A stretch of DNA of 64,000 nucleotides from Octadecabacter sp. B2R22. Lineage in GTDB: Bacteria; Pseudomonadota; Alphaproteobacteria; Rhodobacterales; Rhodobacteraceae. Shown here one piece after another: positions 17,273 to 27,024 of this stretch. The stretch is from NCBI RefSeq assembly GCF_018861045.1, contig NZ_JAHKQJ010000005.1, positions 124,001 through 188,000 of the forward strand, given 5' to 3'. Each line of letters begins with the position of its first letter. The first letter of the stretch is position 1. The position numbers and the translations under genes are program-made. A model generated the notes under the pieces. It did not search any database, had not been told where the DNA came from, and was given only the letters and a program-made list of their open reading frames with translations.

Positions 17273-19284
17273 CAACATCGATTTCGAGACTATTACAGCC
17301 AAAAAGTGTTGCTGTTATCGGCGGAGGCGCGTGGTGCAAATCCGTTGTTGAGCAACTTCAAAAGTCGGGCTTCAAGGGAGACGTCTGGCCCGTTCATCCA
17401 AAAGCAGACACCATCTGTGGGTTACCAGCGCACCCATCTGTGAGTGATCTTCCCGAGGTGCCGGATGCTGCCTTTGTTGGTATCAACCGCGAAGCCACGA
17501 TTGGGGCGATAGAGGAGCTTTCGCAGATCGGCGTCGGGGGTGCTGTCTGTTTTGCTAGTGGGTTTGGTGAAACAGACGACGGGCATACTGCCAACGAAAT
17601 GCTTCTCAAAGCGGCGGGTGACATGCCTATCCTTGGACCCAATTGCTACGGGATGATCAATGCGCTTGATGGGGCCTGTCTTTGGCCCGATCAGCACGGT
17701 TGTGTTCCTGTCGACAGCGGTGTCGCGATCCTGACCCAAAGCTCGAACATTGCGATCAATCTCACGATGCAATCGCGCGCTTTGCCAATCGCTTACGTTG
17801 TCACATGCGGAAACCAAGCCCAGCTGACGGAAGCTGAAATAGCGTCTGCTTTGCTCGACGATCCGCGTGTCACGGCCGTCGGTTTGCATATTGAAGGGTT
17901 CAAAGACTTACCCACATGGCAGGCGTTTGCCCGAAAGGCACACGACAAGGGTATTCCAGTGGTCGCCCTGAAGGTGGGGAAATCCGTGGAAGCCCAAAAC
18001 GCGACCATCTCTCACACGGCATCCCTCGCTGGAAGCGGCGCGGGTGCGACTGCTTTGCTGGATCACCTTGGCATTGCTCAGGTGGGCGACCTTCCAACCC
18101 TTATTGAGACCCTAAAGATCCTTCACGTTGCAGGGCCGTTGTCATCGACTGCAATCGCATCCGTCAGCTGTTCCGGAGGCGAGGCAAGCCTGATCGCAGA
18201 CATGGCACACGACACGCCTTTGACGTTTCCGCCGCTAAACACTGTCCAGCATGAACGGCTGTTTCAAGCGCTTGGCCCGAAAGTCGCCCTCGCCAATCCT
18301 CTCGACTATCACACCTACATCTGGCGTGATGATAATGCCATGACGCAGGCATTTTCGGCCATAATAGACCCTAATATTGCGATTACCTTTTTGATTGTCG
18401 ACTTTCCACGAAACGACATATGTGATGCCGACGACTGGGAATGCGCAATCAACGCTGCAATCAACACCCGTAGTGCGACAGGTGGGGTTGTCGCAATGGT
18501 CGCAACCTTGCCCGAGCTTATGCCAGAGGACACAGCAAGACGTCTGATGGCAGGCGGAGTCATACCGCTTGCCGGATTAGCAGAGGCACTGGGTGCCACG
18601 ATCGCCGCACAAATCCAATCCCAAAGCGCTCGTGACGTCATTCAACCAGTTCCAGTTCGAGAGGCACAAACACTCTCGGAATCAGCTGCCAAGACGGCGC
18701 TATCAGAAATGGGTGTTGCCGTTCCTGCGCTTACGGTTGGACCAATCGATGATCTGGCCAAACTGGCCGATAAATCCGCTGGTCCGTACGTGCTAAAATC
18801 CACGGGTCTGGCCCACAAAAGCGAATCCGGCGGCGTTGCTTTATCGCTTATGAATAGCCATGAGGTTTTGGCCGCGAGCGCCAAGATGCAAGGTGACACC
18901 TTTATTCTAGAAGAGATGATTGACGACAAAGTTGCTGAACTTCTCGTTGGCATCGTCAAGGATCCCGCCCATGGCTTTGTAATTACGATAGCGGCTGGTG
19001 GGATTCTTACGGAAATCCTCGAAGACCGCACTTCCCTGCTGGTTCCTGCATCACGAAATCAGATAGAACAGGCTCTAACACAGCTTAGAATGTTTCCTGT
19101 TCTGGATGGTTACAGAAATCAGCCTAAAGCCTCCGTCGATAGCGTTCTGGACGCGATTGAAGCCATTCAAGCCTACGTCCTTGCCAATCGGACGACAGTT
19201 GAAGAGGTTGAAGTGAACCCTCTGATCGTCACCCCAAGCCGCGCGGTAGCCGCTGACGCACTCATAAGGAAATACCATGACTGA
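17269..19284 (+). CDS. NDP-forming acyl-CoA synthetase (acetate-CoA ligase family)
   Basis: A single-chain NDP-forming acyl-CoA synthetase (671 aa from this start) that couples CoA-thioester formation to ATP hydrolysis through a phospho-His intermediate. Domains in order: CoA-binding Rossmann domain (SVAVIGGGAW, later GPNCYGMIN); succinyl-CoA-ligase-like domain with the likely phospho-His in NATISHTASLAGSG; ATP-grasp domain in the last third (VLKSTGLAHKSESGGVAL, FILEEMIDDKVAELLVGI, EVEVNPLIV). I prefer the ATG overlapping a short upstream ORF; an ATG two codons earlier (17263) is also possible. The stop overlaps the CaiD-like gene by eight bases. Substrate acid unknown. Confidence 0.88.
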   Translation: MTTSISRLLQPKSVAVIGGGAWCKSVVEQLQKSGFKGDVWPVHPKADTICGLPAHPSVSDLPEVPDAAFVGINREATIGAIEELSQIGVGGAVCFASGFGETDDGHTANEMLLKAAGDMPILGPNCYGMINALDGACLWPDQHGCVPVDSGVAILTQSSNIAINLTMQSRALPIAYVVTCGNQAQLTEAEIASALLDDPRVTAVGLHIEGFKDLPTWQAFARKAHDKGIPVVALKVGKSVEAQNATISHTASLAGSGAGATALLDHLGIAQVGDLPTLIETLKILHVAGPLSSTAIASVSCSGGEASLIADMAHDTPLTFPPLNTVQHERLFQALGPKVALANPLDYHTYIWRDDNAMTQAFSAIIDPNIAITFLIVDFPRNDICDADDWECAINAAINTRSATGGVVAMVATLPELMPEDTARRLMAGGVIPLAGLAEALGATIAAQIQSQSARDVIQPVPVREAQTLSESAAKTALSEMGVAVPALTVGPIDDLAKLADKSAGPYVLKSTGLAHKSESGGVALSLMNSHEVLAASAKMQGDTFILEEMIDDKVAELLVGIVKDPAHGFVITIAAGGILTEILEDRTSLLVPASRNQIEQALTQLRMFPVLDGYRNQPKASVDSVLDAIEAIQAYVLANRTTVEEVEVNPLIVTPSRAVAADALIRKYHD

Positions 19285-20071
19285 CAGAACAACAGGCCCG
19301 ATCAAAACACGCCGCGAGGGGGCAATCCTCGAAGTCACGCTTGATCGACCAAAGGCGAATGCAATCGATCTCGCGACCAGCCGGATCATGGGTGAGGTTT
19401 TTGCGGAATTCCGCGATGACCCCGATTTGCGTGTCGCAATCATCACCGGAGCAGGCGAAAAGTTCTTTTGCCCCGGTTGGGACCTAAAGGCCGCGGCTGA
19501 TGGAGACGCCGTCGACGGCGATTATGGCATTGGCGGCTTTGGCGGGTTGCAAGAACTGCGCGGCCTTAACAAGCCAGTGATTGCCGCCGTGAATGGCATT
19601 TGCTGTGGTGGCGGGCTCGAACTGGCGCTGTCCGCGGACATTATCCTCGCGGCGGATCACGCGACCTTTGCATTGCCGGAAATCCGCTCAGGTACGGTGG
19701 CAGACGCGGCGAGCATTAAGCTCCCGAAACGCATCCCCTATCACATCGCGATGGAGCTGCTTTTGACCGGACGTTGGTTTGACACATCCGAGGCACTCAA
19801 TTGGGGTCTAATCAACCACATCCATCCTGCTGTTGAGCTTTTGGATCAAGCATGGGAAATGGCGCGAATGCTCGCCTCTGGTCCGCCACTGGTTTACGCC
19901 GCGATCAAAGAAGTCGTGCGTGACGCCGAAGATTCCAAATTCCAAGACGCCATGAACCGTATCACGAAACGGCAGTTGGCCAGTGTAGATAGGCTCTATT
20001 CTAGCGAAGATCAGCTTGAAGGTGCAAAAGCCTTTGCTGAGAAACGTGATCCTGTTTGGAAGGGGCGTTAG
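19277..20071 (+). CDS. Enoyl-CoA hydratase/carnitinyl-CoA dehydratase-like protein
   Basis: A 264-aa crotonase-fold enzyme. The CoA-binding/oxyanion segments are [11 protein letters not shown] and [20 protein letters not shown]. The start region [23 protein letters not shown] and the end KRDPVWKGR closely resemble CaiD, the carnitinyl-CoA dehydratase, so CaiD-like hydration/dehydration of a short acyl-CoA is the best guess. It overlaps the acyl-CoA synthetase gene by eight bases and ends the presumed operon, meeting aroQ tail to tail with a four-base overlap (TTAG). Confidence 0.85.
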   Translation: MTDRTTGPIKTRREGAILEVTLDRPKANAIDLATSRIMGEVFAEFRDDPDLRVAIITGAGEKFFCPGWDLKAAADGDAVDGDYGIGGFGGLQELRGLNKPVIAAVNGICCGGGLELALSADIILAADHATFALPEIRSGTVADAASIKLPKRIPYHIAMELLLTGRWFDTSEALNWGLINHIHPAVELLDQAWEMARMLASGPPLVYAAIKEVVRDAEDSKFQDAMNRITKRQLASVDRLYSSEDQLEGAKAFAEKRDPVWKGR

Positions 20072-20502
20072 GCCAGCAAGGCCTTCAAACGTTGCAATGC
20101 AAAACCGTAGCCTTGGGTGCCAAATCCGGCAATCACACCCTCGGCGCGGCCTGACACATAGGAATGGTGCCGGAACCGTTCGCGACGGTGAATGTTGGAG
20201 ATGTGAACCTCCATCACGGGCCCCTCAAACGCGTTCAACGCATCAAGTATCGCCACGGATGTATGACTAAGCGCGCCGGGGTTTATAACAATTCCGCCTG
20301 CGTCCCCGCGTGCGTCCTGAATCCAGTCCACCAAAAGACCTTCGTGGTTGGACTGCTTGGCCTCAAGTTCAAACCCAAGCGTTTTACACAACGCGGTGCA
20401 ATCAACGACGACGTCATCAAGCGTCTCGGACCCGTAGATTTCGGGTTGTCGTTGCCCAAGCAGGTTCAGGTTCGGGCCATTCAGGAGAAGTATTTTTTTC
20501 AT
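20068..20502 (-). CDS. aroQ: 3-dehydroquinate dehydratase, type II
   Basis: Third enzyme of the shikimate pathway (144 aa), a dodecameric type II dehydroquinase that makes 3-dehydroshikimate. The N-terminus [21 protein letters not shown] is the family signature and contains the catalytic Tyr and the following loop. The HxxxH-like [12 protein letters not shown] and [20 protein letters not shown] segments carry the active-site Asn, His and Arg. It stands alone on the minus strand between plus-strand genes. Type II, not type I, because of length and motifs. Confidence 0.96.
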   Translation of the reverse strand: MKKILLLNGPNLNLLGQRQPEIYGSETLDDVVVDCTALCKTLGFELEAKQSNHEGLLVDWIQDARGDAGGIVINPGALSHTSVAILDALNAFEGPVMEVHISNIHRRERFRHHSYVSGRAEGVIAGFGTQGYGFALQRLKALLA

Positions 20503-20585
20503 GCTCGGACCATTGAACAGGATGGTCGATATGGCAAGCCCCTATGACACCTTGCACAACGCGGCAGGCTGGGCGACCAAGGGGC

Positions 20586-21437
20586 ATGACAAAAACACTC
20601 CTCTCATTTGGGCACGGCTACTCCGCCCGTGCTTTGACCCGCCTCTTGCCGGACGATTGGCGTGTGATCGGCACGACCCGTAGCGAAGACAAAGCCGCGA
20701 CTCTTATGACTGACGGCGTCGAGCCGCGCATTTGGCCGGGGGCAAACATCATCCCCGCATTGGATGCCGCAACGCATCTACTGATTTCTGCCGGTCCATC
20801 GGACGCGGGCGATCCTGTTCTGAAGGAACTGCGCGACGAGATCGCTGCGCGAAAAGGACAGTTCGAATGGGTTGGATATCTCTCTACGACGGGGGTCTAT
20901 GGCGACCATAAGGGTGGATGGGTAGATGAAACGACACCTCTCACCCCATCCACCAAGCGCGGCCAATTGCGTGTCGAAGCCGAACAGGCGTGGCAAAATA
21001 TGGGCTTGCCGCTTCATATCTTCCGTCTTGCTGGGATTTACGGACCTGGACGAGGGCCATTTGCGAAAGTTCGCAACGGCACTGCGCGTCGTATCATAAA
21101 ACAAGGACAAGTGTTTAGCCGCATCCATGTCGACGATATCGCGCAGGTACTTGCGGCATCGATTGCCCAACCCAAGCCCGGTGCAATCTACAACCTTTGC
21201 GACGATGATCCCGCGCCTCCAGAAGACGTCATCGGACACGCAGCTGAATTGTTGGGCCTCCCGCTCCCGCCCGCTCAAGACTTCGAGACCGCCGAAATGA
21301 CCCAAATGGCCCGCAGTTTTTACGCGGAAAGTAAGAAGGTACGAAACGATCAGATTAAGGACGAACTGGGCGTGAAGCTGCTATTTCCGGATTACCGCGT
21401 GGGGTTGGCATCACTTTTAGCCGCAGAAACGCGTTAG
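20586..21437 (+). CDS. NAD(P)-dependent epimerase/reductase (YeeZ-like SDR)
   Basis: A 283-aa extended short-chain dehydrogenase/reductase-like protein. I chose the ATG at 20586 (MTKTLLSFGHGYSARAL); the longer frame from 20544 lacks a family-like start. The nucleotide-binding loop reads SFGHGYSARAL rather than the classical GxxGxxG, as in YeeZ-type homologues. YLSTTGVYGDHKGGWVDE and the later FRLAGIYGPGRGPF place the substrate-binding half. A typical YxxxK dyad is not evident, so activity may be atypical. It is 83 bases from the divergent aroQ. Substrate unknown. Confidence 0.8.
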   Translation: MTKTLLSFGHGYSARALTRLLPDDWRVIGTTRSEDKAATLMTDGVEPRIWPGANIIPALDAATHLLISAGPSDAGDPVLKELRDEIAARKGQFEWVGYLSTTGVYGDHKGGWVDETTPLTPSTKRGQLRVEAEQAWQNMGLPLHIFRLAGIYGPGRGPFAKVRNGTARRIIKQGQVFSRIHVDDIAQVLAASIAQPKPGAIYNLCDDDPAPPEDVIGHAAELLGLPLPPAQDFETAEMTQMARSFYAESKKVRNDQIKDELGVKLLFPDYRVGLASLLAAETR

Positions 21438-21502
21438 TCAGACCCGTGCACTTGCCCTAGGAACCCCCAGTCGCCATATCGTGCGCAAAAGAGGGTATCC
21501 AC

Positions 21503-22276
21503 ATGACGTTCCGCGAAAAAGTAGCAGCCTATCTAGACACCCCAATGGTGCGCTACGGAATCATAGCGGTCATCATATTCAACGCTGTGATCCTTGGGTT
21601 GGAAACCTCTGACACTGTGATGAACGTCGCAGGTCCACTGATCCATACGCTTGATCGGCTTTGTCTTGCGGTTTTCATAATCGAAATTCTTGCAAAGCTC
21701 TTCGCACACCGTTTTCAGTTCTTCCGTTCGGGTTGGAATATCTTCGACTTTATCATCGTTGGAATTGCCCTTGTTCCCGCCGCGCAATCCCTGTCCGTCT
21801 TACGGGCATTGCGGATCTTGCGTGTGTTGCGCGTCATCTCGGCCACCCCAAGCTTGCGCCGCGTTGTAGAAGGTTTTCTGACCGCCCTGCCAGGTATGGG
21901 CAGTGTCTTTATGTTGATGTCTCTGATCTTTTATATCGGCTCTGTTATGGCGACAAAATTGTTTGGCGATGCCTTTCCCCAATGGTTTGGCAGCCTTGGT
22001 GCTTCAGCCTACAGCCTGTTCCAGATCATGACCCTAGAAAGCTGGTCAATGGGCATCGTGCGTCCCGTGATGGAGGTTTACCCCTACGCTTGGGCGTTCT
22101 TCGTGCCATTCATCATGGTCACTACATTCGCTGTCGTGAACCTGCTCGTTGGTCTGATTGTGAACTCGATGCAAGACGCGCATCACGTAGAAGAAAATGC
22201 TGCAACAGACAGCTACCGCGATGAAGTTCTCGTGCGGCTGGAAGCGATCGAAAAACGTCTGCCAAAATCCGACTAG
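21503..22276 (+). CDS. Bacterial voltage-gated sodium channel (NaChBac/NavAb type)
   Basis: A 257-aa ion-channel subunit with six predicted membrane helices that would assemble as a tetramer. S4 carries Arg101, Arg104, Arg107 and Arg110 at every third residue ([15 protein letters not shown]). The pore loop reads TLESWSM (177-183), the Na-selective filter of NavAb/NavMs-like channels. A cytoplasmic C-terminal tail from about residue 225 ([23 protein letters not shown]-like) looks like the usual neck and four-helix coiled coil. GGGTAT-type weak ribosome site. Stands alone; its stop overlaps the dxs stop by four bases (CTAG). Confidence 0.92.
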   Translation: MTFREKVAAYLDTPMVRYGIIAVIIFNAVILGLETSDTVMNVAGPLIHTLDRLCLAVFIIEILAKLFAHRFQFFRSGWNIFDFIIVGIALVPAAQSLSVLRALRILRVLRVISATPSLRRVVEGFLTALPGMGSVFMLMSLIFYIGSVMATKLFGDAFPQWFGSLGASAYSLFQIMTLESWSMGIVRPVMEVYPYAWAFFVPFIMVTTFAVVNLLVGLIVNSMQDAHHVEENAATDSYRDEVLVRLEAIEKRLPKSD

Positions 22277-24180
22277 GCGCGCTTACCAACTACGGCCACG
22301 CCCAAAACATCCAGCACTTTGGCTTCGATGTGTTCTGCGTTCATTGCTGCGGTATCATACATATCGCGCGGGCTGGATTGGTCGATGAACGTGTCCGGTA
22401 AAACCATGCTGCGAAATTTGAGGCCGTGGTCGAACACGCCTTCATCGGCCAGCAATTGCGCCACATGTGAGCCAAACCCACCTACAGCGCCTTCTTCAAC
22501 AGTGATCAGCCCGTCGTGATCTGCCGCCAGAGATAGGATCATGTCTCGATCCAAAGGCTTGGCGAAACGTGCATCGGCAACCGTTGGAGTGATGCCCTTT
22601 GCGGCCAGCGCTTCACAGGCTTTTTCAACCTCTTGCAGACGGGTCCCGAATGACAAAATGGCGACCTTTGATCCTTCGCGGATCATCCGGCCTTTGCCAA
22701 TTTCAAGCGGTTGCGCGTTGTCCGGAATGTCGACTCCAACGCCTTCACCGCGCGGAAAGCGGAACGCGATTGGCCCGTCGTCATAGGCAACGGCCGTCGC
22801 AACCATGCGCGTCAATTCCGCCTCATCTGCGGCGGCCATCACAACGAACCCCGGCAAGTTCGCAAGGAAGGCGACATCGAAAGAACCTGCATGGGTCGCG
22901 CCGTCAGCACCGACAAGCCCAGCGCGATCAATCGCAAAGCGCACTGGCAGACGCTGGATCGCTACATCATGCACAATCTGGTCATAGCCGCGCTGTAAAA
23001 ACGTAGAATACAGCGCACAAAAGGGTTTCATCCCGCCAGCCGCAAGGCCCGCACAAAATGTCACTGCATGCTGTTCCGCAATACCAACGTCAAAACAGCG
23101 CGAGGCGAAACGCGTCATGAACCGGTCAAGCCCCGTGCCGTCTGGCATGGCAGCCGTCACCGCAACGATCTTTTCGTCTTTACCCGCTTCTTTGATCAAG
23201 CTCTCTGCAAAGACCGAGGTATAGGACGGCGCATTGCTGACCGCTTTGGCCTGCTCGCCGGTCACGATATCGAACTTACCTGTAGCATGGCCGCGATCAG
23301 CGCGGTGTTCTGCGTAACCTTTGCCTTTTTTGGTAATCGCGTGGATCAGGATGGGGCCGGTCGCGCGGGTCTTCACCGTCCGCAAAACGCTGAGCAGTTG
23401 GTCCATGTCGTGGCCATCAATCGGACCAAGGTAACTGAACCCGAGCTCTTCGAACAACGTGCCGCCAACGGTCATGCCTTTCAGCATTTCCTTTGCTCGA
23501 CGGGCGCCTTCTTGGAAGGGTTCGGGCAGAAACGAAACCGCGCCTTTTGCGGCCGCTTTGAAATCTTGGAACGGGTCGCCAGCGTAAAGTCGGCTCAGGT
23601 AGGACGACATGGCCCCGACCGGCGGCGCAATCGACATTTCATTGTCGTTCAAAATTACGATCAGCCGTTTCTTTAGATGGCCGGCATTATTCATCGCTTC
23701 ATAGGCCATGCCCGCAGACATAGACCCATCGCCGATAACAGCGATTGCATCACCGCCTTCGCCCCCCAAATCACGTGCAACTGCAAACCCGAGCGCTGCG
23801 GAGATCGATGTAGACGAATGCGCAGCGCCAAACGGATCGTATGGGGATTCACTGCGTTTGGTGAACCCGCTCAGCCCGTCTTTTTGGCGAAGTGTGCGAA
23901 TACGGTCTCGACGACCTGTCAGGATTTTATGCGGATAACACTGGTGGCTGACGTCCCAAATAATCTTATCTTTTGGCGCCTCGAACACGGCATGCAACGC
24001 GACCGTCAGTTCCACCACACCAAGACCAGCGCCCAAGTGCCCGCCCGTTTCGGAAACCGTCGAAATCGTCTCGGCGCGCAATTCGTCTGCGACGCTGCGC
24101 AGTTGCGCATCGCTAAGCCCGCGCATGTCGCTGGGCAAATCAATCTGATCGAGCAATGGGGTTTTGGGTCTCTCGGCCAT
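22273..24180 (-). CDS. dxs: 1-deoxy-D-xylulose-5-phosphate synthase
   Basis: First enzyme of the MEP isoprenoid pathway (635 aa); it condenses pyruvate and glyceraldehyde-3-phosphate with TPP. TPP motif [18 protein letters not shown] in the N-terminal domain, the transketolase Pyr domain with [15 protein letters not shown] (catalytic Glu), and a C-terminal transketolase domain with [14 protein letters not shown] are all present. It follows ispA by 15 bases, so two enzymes of isoprenoid synthesis lie at the end of the petP-petR-HDAC-xseB-ispA-dxs run. TPP dependence also links it loosely to the thiamine importer in the same window. Confidence 0.96.
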   Translation of the reverse strand: MAERPKTPLLDQIDLPSDMRGLSDAQLRSVADELRAETISTVSETGGHLGAGLGVVELTVALHAVFEAPKDKIIWDVSHQCYPHKILTGRRDRIRTLRQKDGLSGFTKRSESPYDPFGAAHSSTSISAALGFAVARDLGGEGGDAIAVIGDGSMSAGMAYEAMNNAGHLKKRLIVILNDNEMSIAPPVGAMSSYLSRLYAGDPFQDFKAAAKGAVSFLPEPFQEGARRAKEMLKGMTVGGTLFEELGFSYLGPIDGHDMDQLLSVLRTVKTRATGPILIHAITKKGKGYAEHRADRGHATGKFDIVTGEQAKAVSNAPSYTSVFAESLIKEAGKDEKIVAVTAAMPDGTGLDRFMTRFASRCFDVGIAEQHAVTFCAGLAAGGMKPFCALYSTFLQRGYDQIVHDVAIQRLPVRFAIDRAGLVGADGATHAGSFDVAFLANLPGFVVMAAADEAELTRMVATAVAYDDGPIAFRFPRGEGVGVDIPDNAQPLEIGKGRMIREGSKVAILSFGTRLQEVEKACEALAAKGITPTVADARFAKPLDRDMILSLAADHDGLITVEEGAVGGFGSHVAQLLADEGVFDHGLKFRSMVLPDTFIDQSSPRDMYDTAAMNAEHIEAKVLDVLGVAVVGKRA

Positions 24181-24195
24181 ATCCGGCGTCTTTCT

Positions 24196-25131
24196 TCAGT
24201 GGCTGCGGTTTACAACAAACCGCGCGGCGTCTCGTAACGTATCAGCCGCCTTTCCGTAAACACTTAGCGCATCGCAGGCCGATTCCACCAACTCATCTGC
24301 GCGGCTTTTCGCCCCATCCAGTCCCAAAAGGGATACGAACGTTGCTTTTCCAGCGGCTTCGTCTTTGCCGACCGCTTTGCCAACTGTGGCGGCATCGCCT
24401 TCAACATCTAGAATATCATCGGCAATTTGGAACGCGAGCCCCAACTCGTCACCGTAGATCTGCAACGCAGACGGATCGTCCTGCGCCATCGTCGGACCTG
24501 CCGTACAGGCCCAAGTGATCAACGCACCGGTTTTACCTGCCTGCAGCGCGATAATCTGATCAAGCGTCAGCGGGGTTGTGGCCGTCTCTGCGGCGATATC
24601 GGCAGCCTGCCCGCCGACCATCCCGCCAATGCCTGCCGCCTGCGCCAACGTCAAAACCATTTTGACCCGCGCCTCGTCGGTCATAGCCGCAGAGCTTGCC
24701 CGCTCAAAAGCAAGAGCCTGTAGCGCGTCGCCAGCTAGAACCGCGGTCGCCTCATCCCACTTCCGATGCACAGTAGGTTGGCCCCTCCGCAAATCATCAT
24801 CGTCCATGCAGGGCAGATCATCATGCACCAAAGAATAGGCATGCAGGCATTCAATGGCTTCCGCTGCCATACGAGCGAAAATCGGGTTAACTTTGTGCAA
24901 CTGCGCCGACTGATAGACAAAGAACGCCCGCAATCCTTTGCCACCTTCCACTGCATATCTCATCGCATCAGCGACGTCCCCACGGTAGCCCTTGGTGGAA
25001 ACTCTGATACCAACTGCGGTCGCCTCCGCCGTCTGTTCCAAGGCGTCGCGAAAGGGCATGGGTTCGCTTTCCGCCTTGAGCGGCGTGACCACAAACTGAT
25101 CCAAAGGTTTAAGGTCTAGCTTCTTAGCCAT
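24196..25131 (-). CDS. ispA: Farnesyl/geranyl diphosphate synthase
   Basis: Short-chain trans-prenyl transferase (311 aa from the chosen start) that condenses isopentenyl diphosphate to geranyl and farnesyl diphosphate. It shows the first Asp-rich motif DDLPCMDDDDLRRG, the second QIADDILDVEG, and early GGKGLRAFFV. The start is uncertain: the ATG at 25131 overlaps the xseB stop by eight bases and gives an N-terminus longer than usual, while Met at 25059 would match the usual family start better but has no clear ribosome site. GGPP-type product length cannot be excluded. Upstream of dxs. Confidence 0.9.
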   Translation of the reverse strand: MAKKLDLKPLDQFVVTPLKAESEPMPFRDALEQTAEATAVGIRVSTKGYRGDVADAMRYAVEGGKGLRAFFVYQSAQLHKVNPIFARMAAEAIECLHAYSLVHDDLPCMDDDDLRRGQPTVHRKWDEATAVLAGDALQALAFERASSAAMTDEARVKMVLTLAQAAGIGGMVGGQAADIAAETATTPLTLDQIIALQAGKTGALITWACTAGPTMAQDDPSALQIYGDELGLAFQIADDILDVEGDAATVGKAVGKDEAAGKATFVSLLGLDGAKSRADELVESACDALSVYGKAADTLRDAARFVVNRSH

Positions 25132-25357
25132 CCAACGGTGCCGTGCCCGTCGGATTCCCATCACCGTCCAAGGTCAACTTGGCAACCTTCTCCTCGGCCT
25201 CTTTCAGCTTTGTCTCACAACGCTTCTTAAGGGCAGCTCCGCGTTCATATAGCGAAATCGACTCGTCTAGCGGAACTTCGCCCCGTTCCAGCTTACCTAC
25301 GACCTGCTCAAGCTCGCGCAGGGCATCTTCAAAGCTCATCTCATTTACGTCGCTCAT
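25124..25357 (-). CDS. xseB: Exodeoxyribonuclease VII small subunit
   Basis: A 77-aa helical subunit of exonuclease VII, which degrades single-stranded DNA with XseA. Family pattern: MSFEDALRELEQVVGKLERGEVPLDESISLYERG is visible in pieces (ALRELE, KLERGEVPLDESI, YERGAALKKRCE), followed by a charged helix. It overlaps the HDAC-like gene upstream by ATGA and ispA downstream by eight bases. The xseB-ispA-dxs order is common in proteobacteria; xseA is not in the window. Confidence 0.93.
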   Translation of the reverse strand: MSDVNEMSFEDALRELEQVVGKLERGEVPLDESISLYERGAALKKRCETKLKEAEEKVAKLTLDGDGNPTGTAPLDG

Positions 25358-26277
25358 GCGCCTCGCTCCGTTAGTACTTTTACATGTGCGCGGGCGGATC
25401 GGCCCAGCGCTTCTAGATCATAGCCGCCCTCTAGCGCAGACACCACACGGCCTTCGCAATGTTCATCTGCCAAATCGCACAGTTTTTCAGTGACCCATTT
25501 AAAATCATCATCACCCAGCATCAGTCCAGCCAGTGGATCATCTGCATGTGCATCAAATCCCGCAGAAATCAGCAGAAGTTCAGGTTTAAAGTCCGCGATA
25601 CGAGGGAACACATCGCGCTCATAGGTGGATCGAAACACCTTTGACCCGCAGCCCTCTGGAAGCGGCACGTTCACGACATTGCCCACACCCGTTTCATGGG
25701 CTGCACCCGTGCCCGGCCACAGCGGCATCTGATGGGACGAGATGAATAAAATGCGCGCATCTTCCTCGACCAGGTCCTGCGTGCCGTTCCCGTGGTGCAC
25801 ATCGAAATCCACTATCGCAACTTGTTTGAGCCCATGAAACTCGATCGCATGTTTCGCCGCCGTGGCGACTGATCCGAAGAAACAAAAGCCCATCGGCGTC
25901 TCTTTTTCAGCGTGGTGTCCGGGGGGACGCACCGCTGCAAATGCATTGTAAGCATCACCAGACATCACCAAATCTACAGCTCGAATGACGCCTCCAGCTG
26001 CACGATAGGCTGCCTCCAGCGTACCGACGGACATGTGAGTGTCTGCGTCCAAACTGCGCCAGCCCTCGGACGGGACCGCATCGCGAATTGCGTCGAGGTG
26101 GGCTTTGGTATGGCACCGCAACAAATCGTCGTCCGCAGCCAATGGCGCAGACACACGGGCCAACTCTAGTCCATCCAACGCATCCAGAACCGCATCAAGG
26201 CGCGCCACCTGTTCGGGATGCCCGGGCGGCGTTACGTGATCATAACAGGCCTTATGGGTGATCAATGCTGTCGCCAA
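25354..26277 (-). CDS. Histone-deacetylase-family amidohydrolase
   Basis: A 307-aa Zn-dependent deacetylase of the arginase/HDAC fold, the bacterial acetoin-utilisation or acetylpolyamine amidohydrolase group. Catalytic motifs: RPPGHHAEKETPMGFCFF (His dyad), DFDVHHGNGTQDL (metal Asp/His), SAGFDAHADDPLAGL (second metal Asp) and ALEGGYDL (oxyanion Tyr). The likely substrates are N-acetylated small amines or protein lysines; this is not readable. It lies 36 bases after petR and overlaps xseB by ATGA, so it is in the same run as redox regulators and isoprenoid genes. Confidence 0.9.
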   Translation of the reverse strand: MATALITHKACYDHVTPPGHPEQVARLDAVLDALDGLELARVSAPLAADDDLLRCHTKAHLDAIRDAVPSEGWRSLDADTHMSVGTLEAAYRAAGGVIRAVDLVMSGDAYNAFAAVRPPGHHAEKETPMGFCFFGSVATAAKHAIEFHGLKQVAIVDFDVHHGNGTQDLVEEDARILFISSHQMPLWPGTGAAHETGVGNVVNVPLPEGCGSKVFRSTYERDVFPRIADFKPELLLISAGFDAHADDPLAGLMLGDDDFKWVTEKLCDLADEHCEGRVVSALEGGYDLEALGRSARAHVKVLTERGA

Positions 26278-26313
26278 AAGACGCTCCTATCTGTGTTGAT
26301 TCCGTCGAAAGGC

Positions 26314-27024
26314 CTAGTCTGGCGCCAACATGTAACCGGCACCACGCACCGTCTGAAGGTAACGGGGTTGTTTCGGGTCAGCTTCCAGTTTTCGACGCAA
26401 CCGTGTGATCTGAACATCGACCGCGCGTTCTTGGGCTTGGCCACCGGACCGACCAAGCCGATCAACGAGTTCCTCGCGACTGATCGCTTCGGCAGGTGTC
26501 GCCGAGAAAATACGCATCAACTGCGCCTCGGTTGCTGTCAGCCTGACCAAGTCCTCACCTTGCCACATCTCGCCCCGTTCCATGTCATAGCGCAGCGGTC
26601 CTAAGTGCAGCACCTTCGGAACAACATTCTCTGTCTCGCTTGGTGGGACACGCCGCAGAATTGAATTGATCCGCAGCAGCAGCTCTTTGGGTTCAAACGG
26701 TTTGGCAAGATAATCATCCGCCCCGGCTTCAAGCCCAGCGATCCTATCGCTCGTCTCAGCTTTGGCCGTCAACAAGAGGATCGGAGTTTCGCGTTCTTGG
26801 CGCAGGTCAGCACAAAGCGAGACGCCATCTTCGCCCGGCATCATCACATCCAGCACGATCATATCGAAGTCCAGCCCCGACAAAATTCGCCTTGCGTGCG
26901 CTGCGTCTCGCGCTGCGGTCACCAAGAACCCATTCCGCACAAGAAACTTCTGCAATAACACACGAATGCGTTCATCATCGTCCACAATCAACAAATGCGG
27001 TTGGTCACTTTGCATCAACATCAT
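26314..27024 (-). CDS. petR: OmpR-family response regulator PetR
   Basis: A 236-aa two-component response regulator. The N-terminal receiver domain has acidic Asp15-Asp17, phospho-acceptor Asp59 (VLDVMMPGEDG) and the conserved Lys in LAKPF. The C-terminal winged-helix domain has ERAVDVQITRLRRKLE and RTVRGAGYML. Together with the MarR-type gene that overlaps it (ATGA), it matches the petP-petR pair first described next to petABC in Rhodobacter capsulatus. Here the pair lies about 20 kb from petABC. No sensor kinase is adjacent. Function in bc1 expression is inferred from the name-giving family. Confidence 0.9.
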   Translation of the reverse strand: MMLMQSDQPHLLIVDDDERIRVLLQKFLVRNGFLVTAARDAAHARRILSGLDFDMIVLDVMMPGEDGVSLCADLRQERETPILLLTAKAETSDRIAGLEAGADDYLAKPFEPKELLLRINSILRRVPPSETENVVPKVLHLGPLRYDMERGEMWQGEDLVRLTATEAQLMRIFSATPAEAISREELVDRLGRSGGQAQERAVDVQITRLRRKLEADPKQPRYLQTVRGAGYMLAPD

